Assembly (NCBI RefSeq): GCF_003287895.1
Contig: NZ_CP030280.1
Coordinates: 1,929,501-1,993,500 of the forward strand
From: Blautia argi
GTDB lineage: Bacteria > Bacillota > Clostridia > Lachnospirales > Lachnospiraceae
DNA: 64,000 nucleotides
Direction of reading: 5' to 3'
Part shown: piece by piece, positions 40,967 to 49,582 of the stretch
Layout of the letters: each line of letters begins with the position of its first letter
Position numbering within the stretch: the stretch's first letter is position 1
The notes under the pieces: generated by a model
What the model saw: the letters and a program-made list of their open reading frames with translations, nothing else
What the model was told of the DNA's origin: nothing
Databases searched by the model: none
Program-made: the position numbers and the translations under genes

Positions 40967-42961
40967 TTATTCCGGGGATTCCATCTCTGAAATGCCTGCC
41001 CCGGTACAGGAAATAATATAAATAGGATTTTCTCCTGTCATCATGTGATAACCCACCACACTTTTTGCCTTGCTGGCAGCTATCTGTACAATTTCTGTAT
41101 CCGTAAGAGGCAGTTCTTTTAAGCACTGCAGGGTTTCAGAAAGTGTTTCCAGAGCAATACAATTTATAACTATTCGCACCCTGGGATTTTTCTGTAAAAG
41201 CAGGCGTATGATTTCTTTCATATTGCCGGAAGAACCACCGATAAAAGCATGGGTACAGGGTTCTAAATCTTCCATAGCCTCAGGCGCTAATCCTTCTATA
41301 ATTTCCAGATTATCCAGCGCAAATTTTGCCTTGTTTTTCTGCAAAACCTCTATGGCAAGAGGCTTCTTTTCAATGGCATAAACCTTACCTCTTCCTGCTC
41401 TTACCGCCATCTCTACCGACACAGAACCTGTCCCTGCCCCTACATCATAGCAAACAGAATCCTCATACAGACGCAATTTAGACAGAGATACTGTACGCAC
41501 TTCTTCCTTTGTCATAGGTACCTTATCTCTCAAAAATGCACTGTCCGGAATCCCATGGGTAGCAAAGTTTCTCCGGTAATTGGGATTCTCCACATATACC
41601 ACGCTTAAACTGTCTGCCTCATAATTCAAAAAGTCTTTTGGCGTTCCCCTGCGCAGAAGTTCGTTATCATAAGACAGCCTTTCTCCTGTATACATCTGTA
41701 CTTCATCGAGTCCTATTTCCAGCAGTTTTTCTGCCAGCCCGGAGATTCCGTCCTTTGTACCAAGGATAGAAAACACCTTCTCATGGGTCTGAATCAGCCA
41801 GGGAAGTCTTTCTTCTTTCCCGTGGACACTGGTAAGCAAAACATCGTCCCAGGATTTTTTAATCCGACTCATAAAATAAACCGGGGAAGGGATTCCGCAG
41901 ATAACCTTTACCTTATCTCCTAATACCTGAAGAAGCTTTTTTGCACCACTGTAAAAGCCGGTATCTCCGGATAAAACAAGAACAACCTTTTCATATTCCG
42001 GGTGTTTCTGAATATAATCGGCAATCTTCTGACTGTCATATTCCACATAAATATCCTGACCTCTTCTTGCACAGGACTCTACCATACGCCTTGCCCCAAT
42101 CAGCAAATCCGCCTCCTGGATTGCCTTTTGGGCTTCCCCTGTACGGCTTTCTGCACTGCCCATACCAATTCCTGCCAGGGTAATTTCCGCCTGAGAAGAA
42201 AGAGAAAAACGTTCACACAACAGGCGTTTGCACTGCAGAACAGAAATCCCCTCTTCCTTTAAAGGTCTTCCGATGATAACAGGGGTACAGCCACAAATTT
42301 TAGCTGCCTCTATCTTTTCCTGAAAACCTCCGGTACTTCCTGACATCTTTGTTACCAGATATTTACAATCCAACTGCCGAAGCATGGCAACATTCAATTC
42401 TGTGGAAAAAGGACCCTGCATACAGATGAGATTTCTTCCTTCAAATCCCAGTTCTGCACACTGCCTTGCCACATTAGGAAGAGATAAAACTCTTAAAAAA
42501 ACCCTGTTTTTATAATCTGAAAGAGCGGTAAATTTCCCTGCTTCTTTGCTTCCTGTTGTTACCAGAATATTTCCTTCCGTATGTTCCAAAAGGCCAACTG
42601 CTTCTTCTACAGAATCTGCATAAAGACTTTCCCTGCTGCCAGCCGCTTCGCTATTCTCCCGCAATATTCTTACATAAGAAGCATCTGTTTTTTCACAGGC
42701 CTTTCTTATATTCTCTGTCACTTCAGCGGCATAGGGGTGGGTTGCATCAAGAATCAAAGGCGCTCCCTTTTCCTGAAAAAGCTGTTCCATTTCTATTTCA
42801 GTAAGACGTTTATGGGAAATGTCCAGAGCATCTGAGGACGGCAAAAGCTGTTCTCCATACTCTGTTGCAACACAGATAAGAGCCGGAAGTTCTCTCCTGC
42901 TCAGAAATTCTGCCAGCTGTCTGCCCTCTGTGGTTCCGGCAAAAACAATGACCTTACACAT
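40967..42961 (-). CDS. cbiJ-cbiE-cbiT: Triple fusion: cobalt-precorrin-6A reductase, precorrin-6Y C5-methyltransferase, C15-methyltransferase
   Basis: A 664-aa protein of three parts. Residues 1-255 are CbiJ/CobK (IVFAGTTEGRQLAEFLSRR, LILDATHPYAAEVTENI, SGSTGGFQEKIEAA). Residues about 258-460 are CbiE (ITLAGIGMGSAESRTGEAQK, VLSGDTGFYSGAKKLL). Residues about 475-650 are CbiT (GIPDSAFLRDKVPMTKEEVR, VCYDVGAGTGSVSVEMAVRA, FIGGSSGNMKEI). CbiE-CbiT fusion equals CobL; adding CbiJ in front is less usual. The protein reduces cobalt-precorrin-6A, then methylates C5 and C15 with decarboxylation. Overlaps cbiH by 8 bases; cbiA starts 14 bases on. Confidence 0.94.
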   Translation of the reverse strand: MCKVIVFAGTTEGRQLAEFLSRRELPALICVATEYGEQLLPSSDALDISHKRLTEIEMEQLFQEKGAPLILDATHPYAAEVTENIRKACEKTDASYVRILRENSEAAGSRESLYADSVEEAVGLLEHTEGNILVTTGSKEAGKFTALSDYKNRVFLRVLSLPNVARQCAELGFEGRNLICMQGPFSTELNVAMLRQLDCKYLVTKMSGSTGGFQEKIEAAKICGCTPVIIGRPLKEEGISVLQCKRLLCERFSLSSQAEITLAGIGMGSAESRTGEAQKAIQEADLLIGARRMVESCARRGQDIYVEYDSQKIADYIQKHPEYEKVVLVLSGDTGFYSGAKKLLQVLGDKVKVICGIPSPVYFMSRIKKSWDDVLLTSVHGKEERLPWLIQTHEKVFSILGTKDGISGLAEKLLEIGLDEVQMYTGERLSYDNELLRRGTPKDFLNYEADSLSVVYVENPNYRRNFATHGIPDSAFLRDKVPMTKEEVRTVSLSKLRLYEDSVCYDVGAGTGSVSVEMAVRAGRGKVYAIEKKPLAIEVLQKNKAKFALDNLEIIEGLAPEAMEDLEPCTHAFIGGSSGNMKEIIRLLLQKNPRVRIVINCIALETLSETLQCLKELPLTDTEIVQIAASKAKSVVGYHMMTGENPIYIISCTGAGISEMESPE

Positions 42962-43685
42962 TTTTATATCCTCTCGGCGTTACCATTTTTCCACCTATTT
43001 CTTTTGTCTGAGAATTTCCTACAAAAACAGTAGTAAACATATCCACAGAAGTCTTTTTCAGTTCTTCCAGTGTCATAACCTGCATGCTTTCCCCTTCTCT
43101 TCCAATATTCCCTACAATTCCGCAAACCGTATCCGGCGCTTTATACTGCAGCATAAGGTCGCAGGCCTTTTCCAGATAATCGTGACGCTTTTTGCTGGAA
43201 GGATTGTAAAGACAGATAACAAAGTCTGCCTGAGAAGCACTTAAAAGACGGGCTTCGATTTTCTCCCAGGGAGTCAGTAAATCACTTAAACTAATCAGAC
43301 AAAAATCATGAATCAAAGGCGCTCCCAATACAGCCGCACCGCCTGTAGCTGCCGTAACCCCCGGAATAATTTCCAGCTCAACTTCCGGATATCTAGTACC
43401 GATTTCATACATCAGACCAGACATGCCATATACACCTGCATCTCCACTGCAAATCATGGAAACTGTCTTTCCGTTCATAGCTTCTTCAAAAGCAAGGACA
43501 CAGCGATCCACCTCTTTTTTCATTGGCGTTGTCATAAATTCTTTTCCGGGGAAATGCTCTTTTACCAAATCCACATATACGGTATATCCAATAATCACGT
43601 CACTTTTTGACAATGCCTGTGATGCCTCAATCGTCATTTTTTCATAGGCACCTGGTCCGATGCCCACCACATATAATTTATTCAA
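42954..43685 (-). CDS. cbiH: Cobalt-precorrin-3 C17-methyltransferase
   Basis: A 243-aa SAM-dependent methyltransferase: YVVGIGPGAYEKMTIEASQA, MICSGDAGVYGMSGLMYEIG, EIIPGVTAATGGAAVLGAPL, HDFCLISLSDLLTPWEKIE. These are CbiH/CobJ motifs; it drives ring contraction. The preferred start is TTG at 43685, 8 bases after GGAG and overlapping the cbiG stop; a GTG at 43694 lies against the ribosome site. Overlaps at both ends show translational coupling. Confidence 0.93.
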   Translation of the reverse strand: MNKLYVVGIGPGAYEKMTIEASQALSKSDVIIGYTVYVDLVKEHFPGKEFMTTPMKKEVDRCVLAFEEAMNGKTVSMICSGDAGVYGMSGLMYEIGTRYPEVELEIIPGVTAATGGAAVLGAPLIHDFCLISLSDLLTPWEKIEARLLSASQADFVICLYNPSSKKRHDYLEKACDLMLQYKAPDTVCGIVGNIGREGESMQVMTLEELKKTSVDMFTTVFVGNSQTKEIGGKMVTPRGYKNV

Positions 43686-44796
43686 AATCCACACTCCATT
43701 TCTTCATGGCAAGAGCTACCGTTACACCGTCCTGCGCATATTTTCTCTGTATCAGTCTACCTTTTCCTTCCTTGTTACTTCCCAGAAGAGCGGCTCTTTC
43801 GCACACATTTTCCACCCCTGTAATCTCTTTTACGAACTGAGATTCCGCATAGGTTCCTTCTACCTCTTTCAACTCCTCTGCCGTATAAGTGATAAAAGGA
43901 AGGTTTCTCTCCTTGCAGTACTCAAGAATTCCCTGCTCCTCTTTTTTCAGGTCAATACTTGTCACCTGTTCCATAGCCACAGAGGGAATCAGAAGCTCGT
44001 CGCATGCTCTTCTGATTACGCTTTCCACAGTTTCCTTTGAGGTTCCCTTTTTACAGCCCACGCCTGTGGTAATAACCCTTGGAATCAGATACAGCGTATG
44101 AACAAAGGGGTGCTGCAGATAACCTGTAGTGACACAAATTCCAAGCTCCGGCTTCTCCTCTTCCTCTCCTGTACAGAGTTTTAATTCCTCGGGAAGTTCG
44201 CCAAGCCATGGAAAATCACTGGCAAAACCGATTTGCTTTCCTGCCAGTACTGCCGCGGAAATTTCCTTTGCAAGGCTCATATCTGAAATATAACAGCCAT
44301 TCCTTTTTGCGAAAATATCCACTGCAAATTTATCATTTAAATCCGTTGCTGTAGTCACCACCGGCTGTGCATGCACAATTTCTGCAATCTCTTCTGCCAG
44401 CTCATTGGCGCCGCCCAGATGCCCGGACAAAAGAGAAATGGAAAAATGTCCCTGCTCGTCCACAACTACTACAGCCGGATCCATTTTTTTGCTTTTTACA
44501 AAAGGCGCAATGCTGCGAACTGCTATGCCACAGGCGCCTACAAAAACAATGGCATCACTGTCGCAAAAACGCTGTCCAGTCCACTCATGAATAGATTCGT
44601 CCACAGGCTTTGCAAACTGTTTCACATTTCTGAAATCCCTGGAATCCTCCTCTAGCTGTGATTCGTCCAGCACCTTTTTTGTATATTTACTTTTGGTATA
44701 AGAGGTCACTTCATGACAACGCTCTTTCAGTACCCAGTACAGCATTTCACTCAGACGGTAACCGGACTGACTGAAGCTGATAATTGATATTTTCAT
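43678..44796 (-). CDS. cbiG: Cobalt-precorrin-5A hydrolase
   Basis: A 372-aa protein with an N-terminal CbiG domain (IVFVGACGIAVRSIAPFVKS, VVDEQGHFSISLLSGHLGGA, QPVVTTATDLNDKFAVD), a middle domain, and a C-terminal CobE/GbiG domain (VITTGVGCKKGTSKETVESV). It opens the delta-lactone of cobalt-precorrin-5A, releasing acetaldehyde. CGGAGGTG precedes the ATG, 35 bases after cbiF. Length is normal. Confidence 0.95.
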   Translation of the reverse strand: MKISIISFSQSGYRLSEMLYWVLKERCHEVTSYTKSKYTKKVLDESQLEEDSRDFRNVKQFAKPVDESIHEWTGQRFCDSDAIVFVGACGIAVRSIAPFVKSKKMDPAVVVVDEQGHFSISLLSGHLGGANELAEEIAEIVHAQPVVTTATDLNDKFAVDIFAKRNGCYISDMSLAKEISAAVLAGKQIGFASDFPWLGELPEELKLCTGEEEEKPELGICVTTGYLQHPFVHTLYLIPRVITTGVGCKKGTSKETVESVIRRACDELLIPSVAMEQVTSIDLKKEEQGILEYCKERNLPFITYTAEELKEVEGTYAESQFVKEITGVENVCERAALLGSNKEGKGRLIQRKYAQDGVTVALAMKKWSVDFE

Positions 44797-44831
44797 AATC
44801 CACCTCCGTATTTCTCATGAAACCGCACCTG

Positions 44832-45596
44832 CTACTGACGGGAATTTCCTTCTCTGAACTCTGTGGTAAATTCCGGGTCATACAGCTTGGAACGGTCATA
44901 AGAATGGTGCGCTACCACGTCGCCGATAATCATAAGGGCGGTTTTAGTAATATTGTTTTCTCTGGCTGTCTGTGCCAGGGTATCTACTGTACACACAAAA
45001 GTTTTTTCATCTTCCCAGGTTGCTTTATAGACAATAGCCGCCGGTGTATCCGGTTTGTATCCGCCCTCTATAAGTCTTCCGGAAAGCTCTTCCAGCATAC
45101 CTGTACTTAAAAATACTACCATGGTTGCCTGGTGTGCCGCAAAGGACTCAATACTCTCCTTGGGAGGCACAGGTGTCCTGCCTGCCATTCTCGTAATAAT
45201 AACGCTCTGTGACACATTAGGAAGGGTATATTCCAAATCAAGCGCTGACGCTGCACCACAGAAAGAGCTGACACCCGGACAATAATCATAGGCAATTTTC
45301 TTTTCGTCCAGCACGTCCATCTGCTCCCGAATAGCCCCGTAAAGACAGGGATCCCCTGTATGAAGACGCACCGTCATTTTCTCCTCTTTTTCTGCCTGGA
45401 ACATCACTTCCAGTACTTCTTCCAATGTCATTTTTGCACTGTTATAAATTGCACATCCTGGCTTTGTATATTCCAAAAGCTGAGGATTTACCAGAGAACC
45501 AGCATAAATCACTACATCAGCATCCTCCAGAAATTTCTTTCCTCTAAGCGTTATTAAATCTGCTGCTCCGCTTCCTGCACCCACAAAATGTATCAT
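44832..45596 (-). CDS. cbiF: Cobalt-precorrin-4 C11-methyltransferase
   Basis: A 254-aa methyltransferase: IHFVGAGSGAADLITLRGKK, VVIYAGSLVNPQLLEYTKPG, VRLHTGDPCLYGAIREQMDV, YDYCPGVSSFCGAASALDLE and ITRMAGRTPVPPKESIESFA. These define CbiF/CobM. Four bases separate it from the cbiL stop, with AAGGGG overlapping the end of cbiL. Intact. Confidence 0.96.
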   Translation of the reverse strand: MIHFVGAGSGAADLITLRGKKFLEDADVVIYAGSLVNPQLLEYTKPGCAIYNSAKMTLEEVLEVMFQAEKEEKMTVRLHTGDPCLYGAIREQMDVLDEKKIAYDYCPGVSSFCGAASALDLEYTLPNVSQSVIITRMAGRTPVPPKESIESFAAHQATMVVFLSTGMLEELSGRLIEGGYKPDTPAAIVYKATWEDEKTFVCTVDTLAQTARENNITKTALMIIGDVVAHHSYDRSKLYDPEFTTEFREGNSRQ

Positions 45597-45600
45597 GTTT

Positions 45601-46296
45601 TCACCCCTTTTCTTTCACAATAATCAGTGAATAATAACCTGCTGCGTCTGGAATTTCCTCTGCACTTCTATAGATTTTTTCAGATTCCATACCGCAGTTT
45701 TCAATCATAACAGCTTCCTGTTTGCTGTTTAAAATACTCTCTTTTACCTGCTTTAATTTCCTGCCTGTTTTCATCAGAACTTTCGTTCCCGGAAGAGTTA
45801 AAATATCCTCCATCTCATCAGCCTTATAAGTTGCAGGAATCACATGGAGCGGCTCTGCCATTTCTACCAGACTGATATTTAATCTGGCTGCCACTGCGCA
45901 AAAAGAAGGGATTCCACTGACAATTTCTACTTCATAGCCCCGGCTTTGAATCCTCTTATGTACATACATGTAAGTAGAATAAACCGTAGGATCTCCAAGA
46001 GTCAGAAATGCCACCTGTTTTCCTTCTTTCAGGCAGACCTCCACATCATCTGCTGCCTTTTCATGATTCGCCTCAAGCACTGCCTTATCCTTTGTCATAG
46101 GCATAGCCACAGGCAATAATACCTTACTGTCCAGTTCTTTATATACACCTTTTACAATCTGATAGGCAACACTGTCTTCTACCTGATTGCCCGGCACTGC
46201 AATCACATCGCTTTCCTGTATGATACGCAACGCTTTTATGGTCAATAATTCCGGATCTCCGGGGCCTACCCCCAGTCCAAACAGCTTTCCATTCAT
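45601..46296 (-). CDS. cbiL: Cobalt-precorrin-2 C20-methyltransferase
   Basis: A 231-aa methyltransferase: LFGLGVGPGDPELLTIKALR, VIAVPG, VAFLTLGDPTVYSTYMYVHK, EIVSGIPSFCAVAARLNISL and an MKTGRKLKQV segment. These match CbiL/CobI, which methylates C20 of cobalt-precorrin-2 (substrate from CbiK). AGGGAG precedes the ATG; cbiD lies 46 bases upstream. Confidence 0.96.
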   Translation of the reverse strand: MNGKLFGLGVGPGDPELLTIKALRIIQESDVIAVPGNQVEDSVAYQIVKGVYKELDSKVLLPVAMPMTKDKAVLEANHEKAADDVEVCLKEGKQVAFLTLGDPTVYSTYMYVHKRIQSRGYEVEIVSGIPSFCAVAARLNISLVEMAEPLHVIPATYKADEMEDILTLPGTKVLMKTGRKLKQVKESILNSKQEAVMIENCGMESEKIYRSAEEIPDAAGYYSLIIVKEKG

Positions 46297-46342
46297 TTTC
46301 TATTTCTCCCTTCTGTAGCTTCCTCTTTATCTGATACCTGTT

Positions 46343-47497
46343 TTATACTTTTCCATACTGCTTCCGCAAAAACTCTGCCAGCTTTTTTGCCTCATCTGTT
46401 TCTCCCAGATAGCCGAATTCATTGGAAAACAAAACAGCGCCTGTAAGCAGTCTTCCATAGGTTCTATGGCTCAGATAATAGGCAATTCTCTCTGTCAATT
46501 CCTTCATAACTGGCTTTAAAAGTTCTTCTCTTTGTATGACAGCTAAGGCTTCATCCGTGGTAATGGTATCCAGAATTTCTCTGGCGCCTTCCATGGAAAT
46601 CCCTGCCCTGACTGCATTGGCAGCCAGTATTTCCGCTCTGCCGTCTGCACAGCGGGAATGGGTATTCATAATCCCGGCCGCCACCTTTACAAATTTCCCT
46701 ATATGAGAAATAAAAAGGATTCCTTCCACTCCCATATCCACAGCCATATCCAGGGTTTCCCCCACATAATTGCTGCACTTCATGTTTTCTTCAAAGGGTA
46801 GCTCCATATGAGCTTTTATATACGCCACACCGTAATTTCCCGGCGTTACCAAAAGATATTTTGCGCCGTTTTCTACCTTTTGCCGCATTTCTACTTCAAT
46901 ACTTTTTATCAAGGCTGCCTCACTCATGGGCTCCACAATTCCGGAAGTTCCCAGTATGGAAATCCCGCCTTCAATCCCAAGACGAGGATTAAAGGTTCTG
47001 ACTGCAGTTTTTTCTCCCTCCGGCACACTGATCGTTACCCGAAGACCACCCTCGTAATCTGCCTGACTGCAGATTTCTTCTACTTCTTTTTGTATCATAG
47101 CACGGGGAACCTTGTTAATCGCTGCACTCCCCACAGGCTGCTCCAGTCCCTTTTTTGTAACTCTTCCCACACCTGCGCCACCGTCGATCACAATCCCGGC
47201 CGCTGTTGTTTTTTCTACTTTTGCATAAATCTTTAAGCCATGTGTCACGTCCGGATCATCTCCCGCGTCCTTCTGCACGGCACAGGAAGCCCAACCCTCC
47301 CCTTTTTTCCTATCTGAAACAGGCAGGGAAAGAAGGATTCCCTTTGGGGTCATAAGACTTTCTGTATCTGCCTCTCTTTTTAAAAGAAGGAGAGAGGCTG
47401 CTGCCTTTGCTGCCCCGGCTGCACAGGAGCCGGTGGTGTAGCCGTAATGCATCTTTTTGTTGTTTTTAATACTGTAATAACCTTCCAGTCCTGTCAT
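46343..47497 (-). CDS. cbiD: Cobalt-precorrin-5B C1-methyltransferase
   Basis: A 384-aa protein with YGYTTGSCAAGAAKAAASLL at the N terminus, DAGDDPDVTHGLKI, GGAGVGRVTKKGLEQPVGSA, GTSGIVEPMSEAALIKSIEV and TPGNYGVAYI, the conserved CbiD motifs. It methylates C1 after ring contraction. First gene of the long cob operon, 250 bases after the promoter; that leader holds an aptamer-like RNA and a terminator. GAGGAAG precedes the ATG. Confidence 0.97.
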   Translation of the reverse strand: MTGLEGYYSIKNNKKMHYGYTTGSCAAGAAKAAASLLLLKREADTESLMTPKGILLSLPVSDRKKGEGWASCAVQKDAGDDPDVTHGLKIYAKVEKTTAAGIVIDGGAGVGRVTKKGLEQPVGSAAINKVPRAMIQKEVEEICSQADYEGGLRVTISVPEGEKTAVRTFNPRLGIEGGISILGTSGIVEPMSEAALIKSIEVEMRQKVENGAKYLLVTPGNYGVAYIKAHMELPFEENMKCSNYVGETLDMAVDMGVEGILFISHIGKFVKVAAGIMNTHSRCADGRAEILAANAVRAGISMEGAREILDTITTDEALAVIQREELLKPVMKELTERIAYYLSHRTYGRLLTGAVLFSNEFGYLGETDEAKKLAEFLRKQYGKV

Positions 47498-47540
47498 AAC
47501 TTCCTCACTTTATTTTATAGAACAGAATTTTCCTATGAAC

Positions 47541-47570
47541 AAAAAAACCGCTGTCCTTTAAAGACAACGG
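47541..47570 (-). terminator. Attenuator hairpin before cbiD
   Basis: On the minus strand CCGTTGTC (47563-47570) pairs with GACAGCGG (47548-47555), including one G-T wobble, followed by seven T. Its place between the promoter and cbiD marks it as a regulated terminator of the cob operon. Confidence 0.8.
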
Positions 47571-47614
47571 AATTTCTTTTACTTGCAAAAACAGATTCTT
47601 CCTGCTTCTGTATT

Positions 47615-47745
47615 TTCCTTCTGCATGAAAGTATCCGGTTGCCGCAGAACGCTTTCACTTTCCAAACATTTCATGTATCTGGCTTTACAGTAACGGACTT
47701 GCACAGGAAATTCTCCTGTTTCCATGGAAATGTTCAGCTTTTTTT
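47615..47745 (-). ncRNA. Compact cobalamin-riboswitch-like leader of the cob operon
   Basis: Between a strong promoter and an attenuator lies an RNA with core pieces of the cobalamin aptamer in order: GTGCAAGTCC, TTACTGTAA and AGCCAGATACATG. AACATTTCCATG (47723-47734) can pair with CATGAAATGTT (47665-47675) to close it, with a hairpin ACAGGA/TCCTGT inside and a second hairpin (GTGAAAG...CTTTCAT) after it. The B12-box arm (GCCACTG...GGGAAGG) seen in the cbiM riboswitch is absent. I read it as a reduced or variant corrinoid riboswitch. Confidence 0.6.
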
Positions 47746-47763
47746 CTATTCGTAACCGTACTT

Positions 47764-47792
47764 ATTATATAATTTTCTACAATAAAAGTCAA
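47764..47792 (-). promoter_or_regulatory. Promoter of the cob operon
   Basis: Minus-strand TTGACT (47787-47792) and TATAAT (47764-47769) at 17-base spacing, giving a start near 47757 and a leader of about 260 bases before cbiD. Confidence 0.75.
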
Positions 47793-47802
47793 TGTAAACC
47801 CT

Positions 47803-48435
47803 CTATTTTTCTATCCAGGGTGTCAAATCCCCGCCCGCTGCTTCTATGAGCTTTCTGGTTCCGATTTCTGCCAGCACAGGAACACTTTCCGGGTGTGTCC
47901 AATCTGTGATCCGATTATCAAAAAGAATATTTGACGAGGCCGGAAATTCCTCATCTGCGTCCCAGAAAACATAGGTAAGCGAAATTCTCGGAAACGCCTG
48001 CAGCGTAAAGCTCACATCACCCAGCGATTCTTTTTTTCCCTGCAGCTTTTTTCCCGCCAGGCGCAGCTCTTCTAAATGATTCGAAAAAGCTCTTACTAAA
48101 GGCTTCAAGGAAGATTTTTGATAAGCTTTTTCAAAAACAGCGGCCTCCTTTATCTCCCGAAAAGCAACTCTTTTTGTACTCTCCATGGCTGTCTGCTTGT
48201 AGTAATGAAGATGCTGCATAATCGTCAGTCTGTCCTCCACTAAAACGGCAGAATCATCTGCTTTTCTAATATTTCCGTCCCTTCGGCTGACCTTACACAG
48301 TTCTCCAAAAAAGGGAACGTATAGGTACATTGAATCCATTTTCAACTTCAGAACTTCTGCTGTTTTCTCCTGATTGTCCCGTAAAAACCATTCCTGATAC
48401 TGCTTAAAAACCTTTTCATAGTTTGAATCTGACAT
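47803..48435 (-). CDS. DUF3786 domain protein
   Basis: A 210-aa cytosolic protein of the DUF3786 family, with the typical end FPRISLTYVFWDADEEFPAS followed by NILFDNRITDWTHPESVPVL. Function is unknown. A second member at 57776 shares the IKFILWAGDDEFPPSSQILF-type motif and lies among the Acs genes. This copy lies just upstream of the cob operon promoter. The ATG at 48435 has AAGGAG 8 bases ahead; an earlier GTG abuts it. It follows the GNAT gene by 12 bases. Confidence 0.8.
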   Translation of the reverse strand: MSDSNYEKVFKQYQEWFLRDNQEKTAEVLKLKMDSMYLYVPFFGELCKVSRRDGNIRKADDSAVLVEDRLTIMQHLHYYKQTAMESTKRVAFREIKEAAVFEKAYQKSSLKPLVRAFSNHLEELRLAGKKLQGKKESLGDVSFTLQAFPRISLTYVFWDADEEFPASSNILFDNRITDWTHPESVPVLAEIGTRKLIEAAGGDLTPWIEK

Positions 48436-48447
48436 ATGCACTTCTCC

Positions 48448-48978
48448 TTATAGCAGAACCTCTAACTGACAGTCAAAGGGTTCTGCCTCCACATGTTCCT
48501 GCTTGTAAAGCTTTGCCTCCATGCATCCCATTTTTTTATAAAATGCCTGACTCTCCACTGCAGAATGGGCTGAAATATAAAGCTTTTTTGCGCCCTTTTC
48601 CTTTGCCCATTCCTTTGCTTTCCCTAAAAGGCAACTGCCTATCCCACTGCCTCTCATGTCCTGGGAAACATGAATCGCAGCTAAATCCATATACTGATTT
48701 TCTCCGCCGAAAATCTCCGGTAAAACAGCGGCAAAGCCCTTTAGTTCCTTATCCGCAAAAGCCCCAAACACAACGCCTCCTGTGGAAACCGTGCGCTTCA
48801 GACACCCTATCAAAACTTTGTAATCCTCTTCTGTCCAATCATCAATAAATGGAACTTCTTTTATGAGCCATTTTCCCTTTTCCCTGCGCCAGCACTTTGT
48901 AACTACCTGCCTGCGAATAAAATTTTGAAACAATGCGCGGTCTATTTCAGGCTCACTTAATGTCCGATATTCTACCAT
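48448..48978 (-). CDS. GNAT-family N-acetyltransferase
   Basis: A 176-aa protein with the acetyl-CoA-binding signature IHVSQDMRGSGIGSCLLGKA and the following AKKLYISAHSAVESQAFYKK of GCN5-related acetyltransferases. The substrate cannot be told. It is the middle gene of a DUF3784-GNAT-DUF3786 group, with 9 and 12 bases to its neighbours. Confidence 0.85.
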   Translation of the reverse strand: MVEYRTLSEPEIDRALFQNFIRRQVVTKCWRREKGKWLIKEVPFIDDWTEEDYKVLIGCLKRTVSTGGVVFGAFADKELKGFAAVLPEIFGGENQYMDLAAIHVSQDMRGSGIGSCLLGKAKEWAKEKGAKKLYISAHSAVESQAFYKKMGCMEAKLYKQEHVEAEPFDCQLEVLL

Positions 48979-48987
48979 ATTCTTACC

Positions 48988-49377
48988 TCACATATCTGTT
49001 TTCTTATCTTTTCCAAATGCTTTTTGTTCATCAAGATGTGTCCCTGTATTCATTCTTCCTCTCTCCAGCTTCGTTCTCTTCATCATCAGAAAAAGAAACT
49101 GTATTATCCATATAATCCATGCCAGTATACACCCCATGCCCGGCTTTAATACATCAAGAACTGCCCCTATAATAAAAGGTGCTGCCATAAGCATCATATT
49201 CTTTCCATAAGTACGGCACATGGCATTCTCATCATACTTTTTCCGTTCCTCTTCAGAGCGCATATTGTATCCGCTTAGAAAATCGCAACCTTTTCCCCTG
49301 GATTTATAAAAAGTGAAGCCTGACAGATACATAATAAGTGCCATAAATATATCAAAAATCACCAGAAAAATATCCAT
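48988..49377 (-). CDS. DUF3784 membrane protein
   Basis: A 129-aa protein with an N-terminal TM (about residues 3-22), a cytosolic loop GKGCDFLSGYNMRSEEERKK characteristic of DUF3784, then two TMs (about 60-98) and a basic tail. Function is unknown. GGAGGTG precedes the ATG; a TATAAT promoter lies about 30 bases upstream. First gene of the three-gene group. Confidence 0.8.
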   Translation of the reverse strand: MDIFLVIFDIFMALIMYLSGFTFYKSRGKGCDFLSGYNMRSEEERKKYDENAMCRTYGKNMMLMAAPFIIGAVLDVLKPGMGCILAWIIWIIQFLFLMMKRTKLERGRMNTGTHLDEQKAFGKDKKTDM

Positions 49378-49405
49378 GCAAACACCTCCGAAATCTCTTT
49401 TCTAC

Positions 49406-49434
49406 ATTATAACACCGCACCCTCTCTATGAAAA
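49406..49434 (-). promoter_or_regulatory. Promoter of the DUF3784-GNAT-DUF3786 group
   Basis: Minus-strand TTTTCA (49429-49434) and TATAAT (49406-49411), 17 bases apart. Confidence 0.5.
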
Positions 49435-49491
49435 GAAAGTTTCCATCTTTTTCCGAGATTTTCCCTGCAGATAAAAATTACTTTACACCAT

Positions 49492-49553
49492 AAAAAGCCC
49501 CGCCAGAAAATGCGTTTATACATGAATCCCTGCATCTTCTGACCGGACTTTTT
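49492..49553. terminator. Bidirectional terminator after spoIVA
   Basis: A 17-bp stem with one mismatch and a few wobbles (49497-49513 with 49532-49548) has TTTTT at its plus-strand end and AAAAA at its left, so it ends the leftward spoIVA transcript. Confidence 0.8.
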
Positions 49554-49582
49554 CTATGAAAATCTCCCGGATATTTTATACT

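Noticed and set aside
47447..47755. A 102-codon plus-strand frame upstream of cbiD
   Set aside because: It lies on the complement of a promoter, structured leader and attenuator; the RNA explanation accounts for the sequence.
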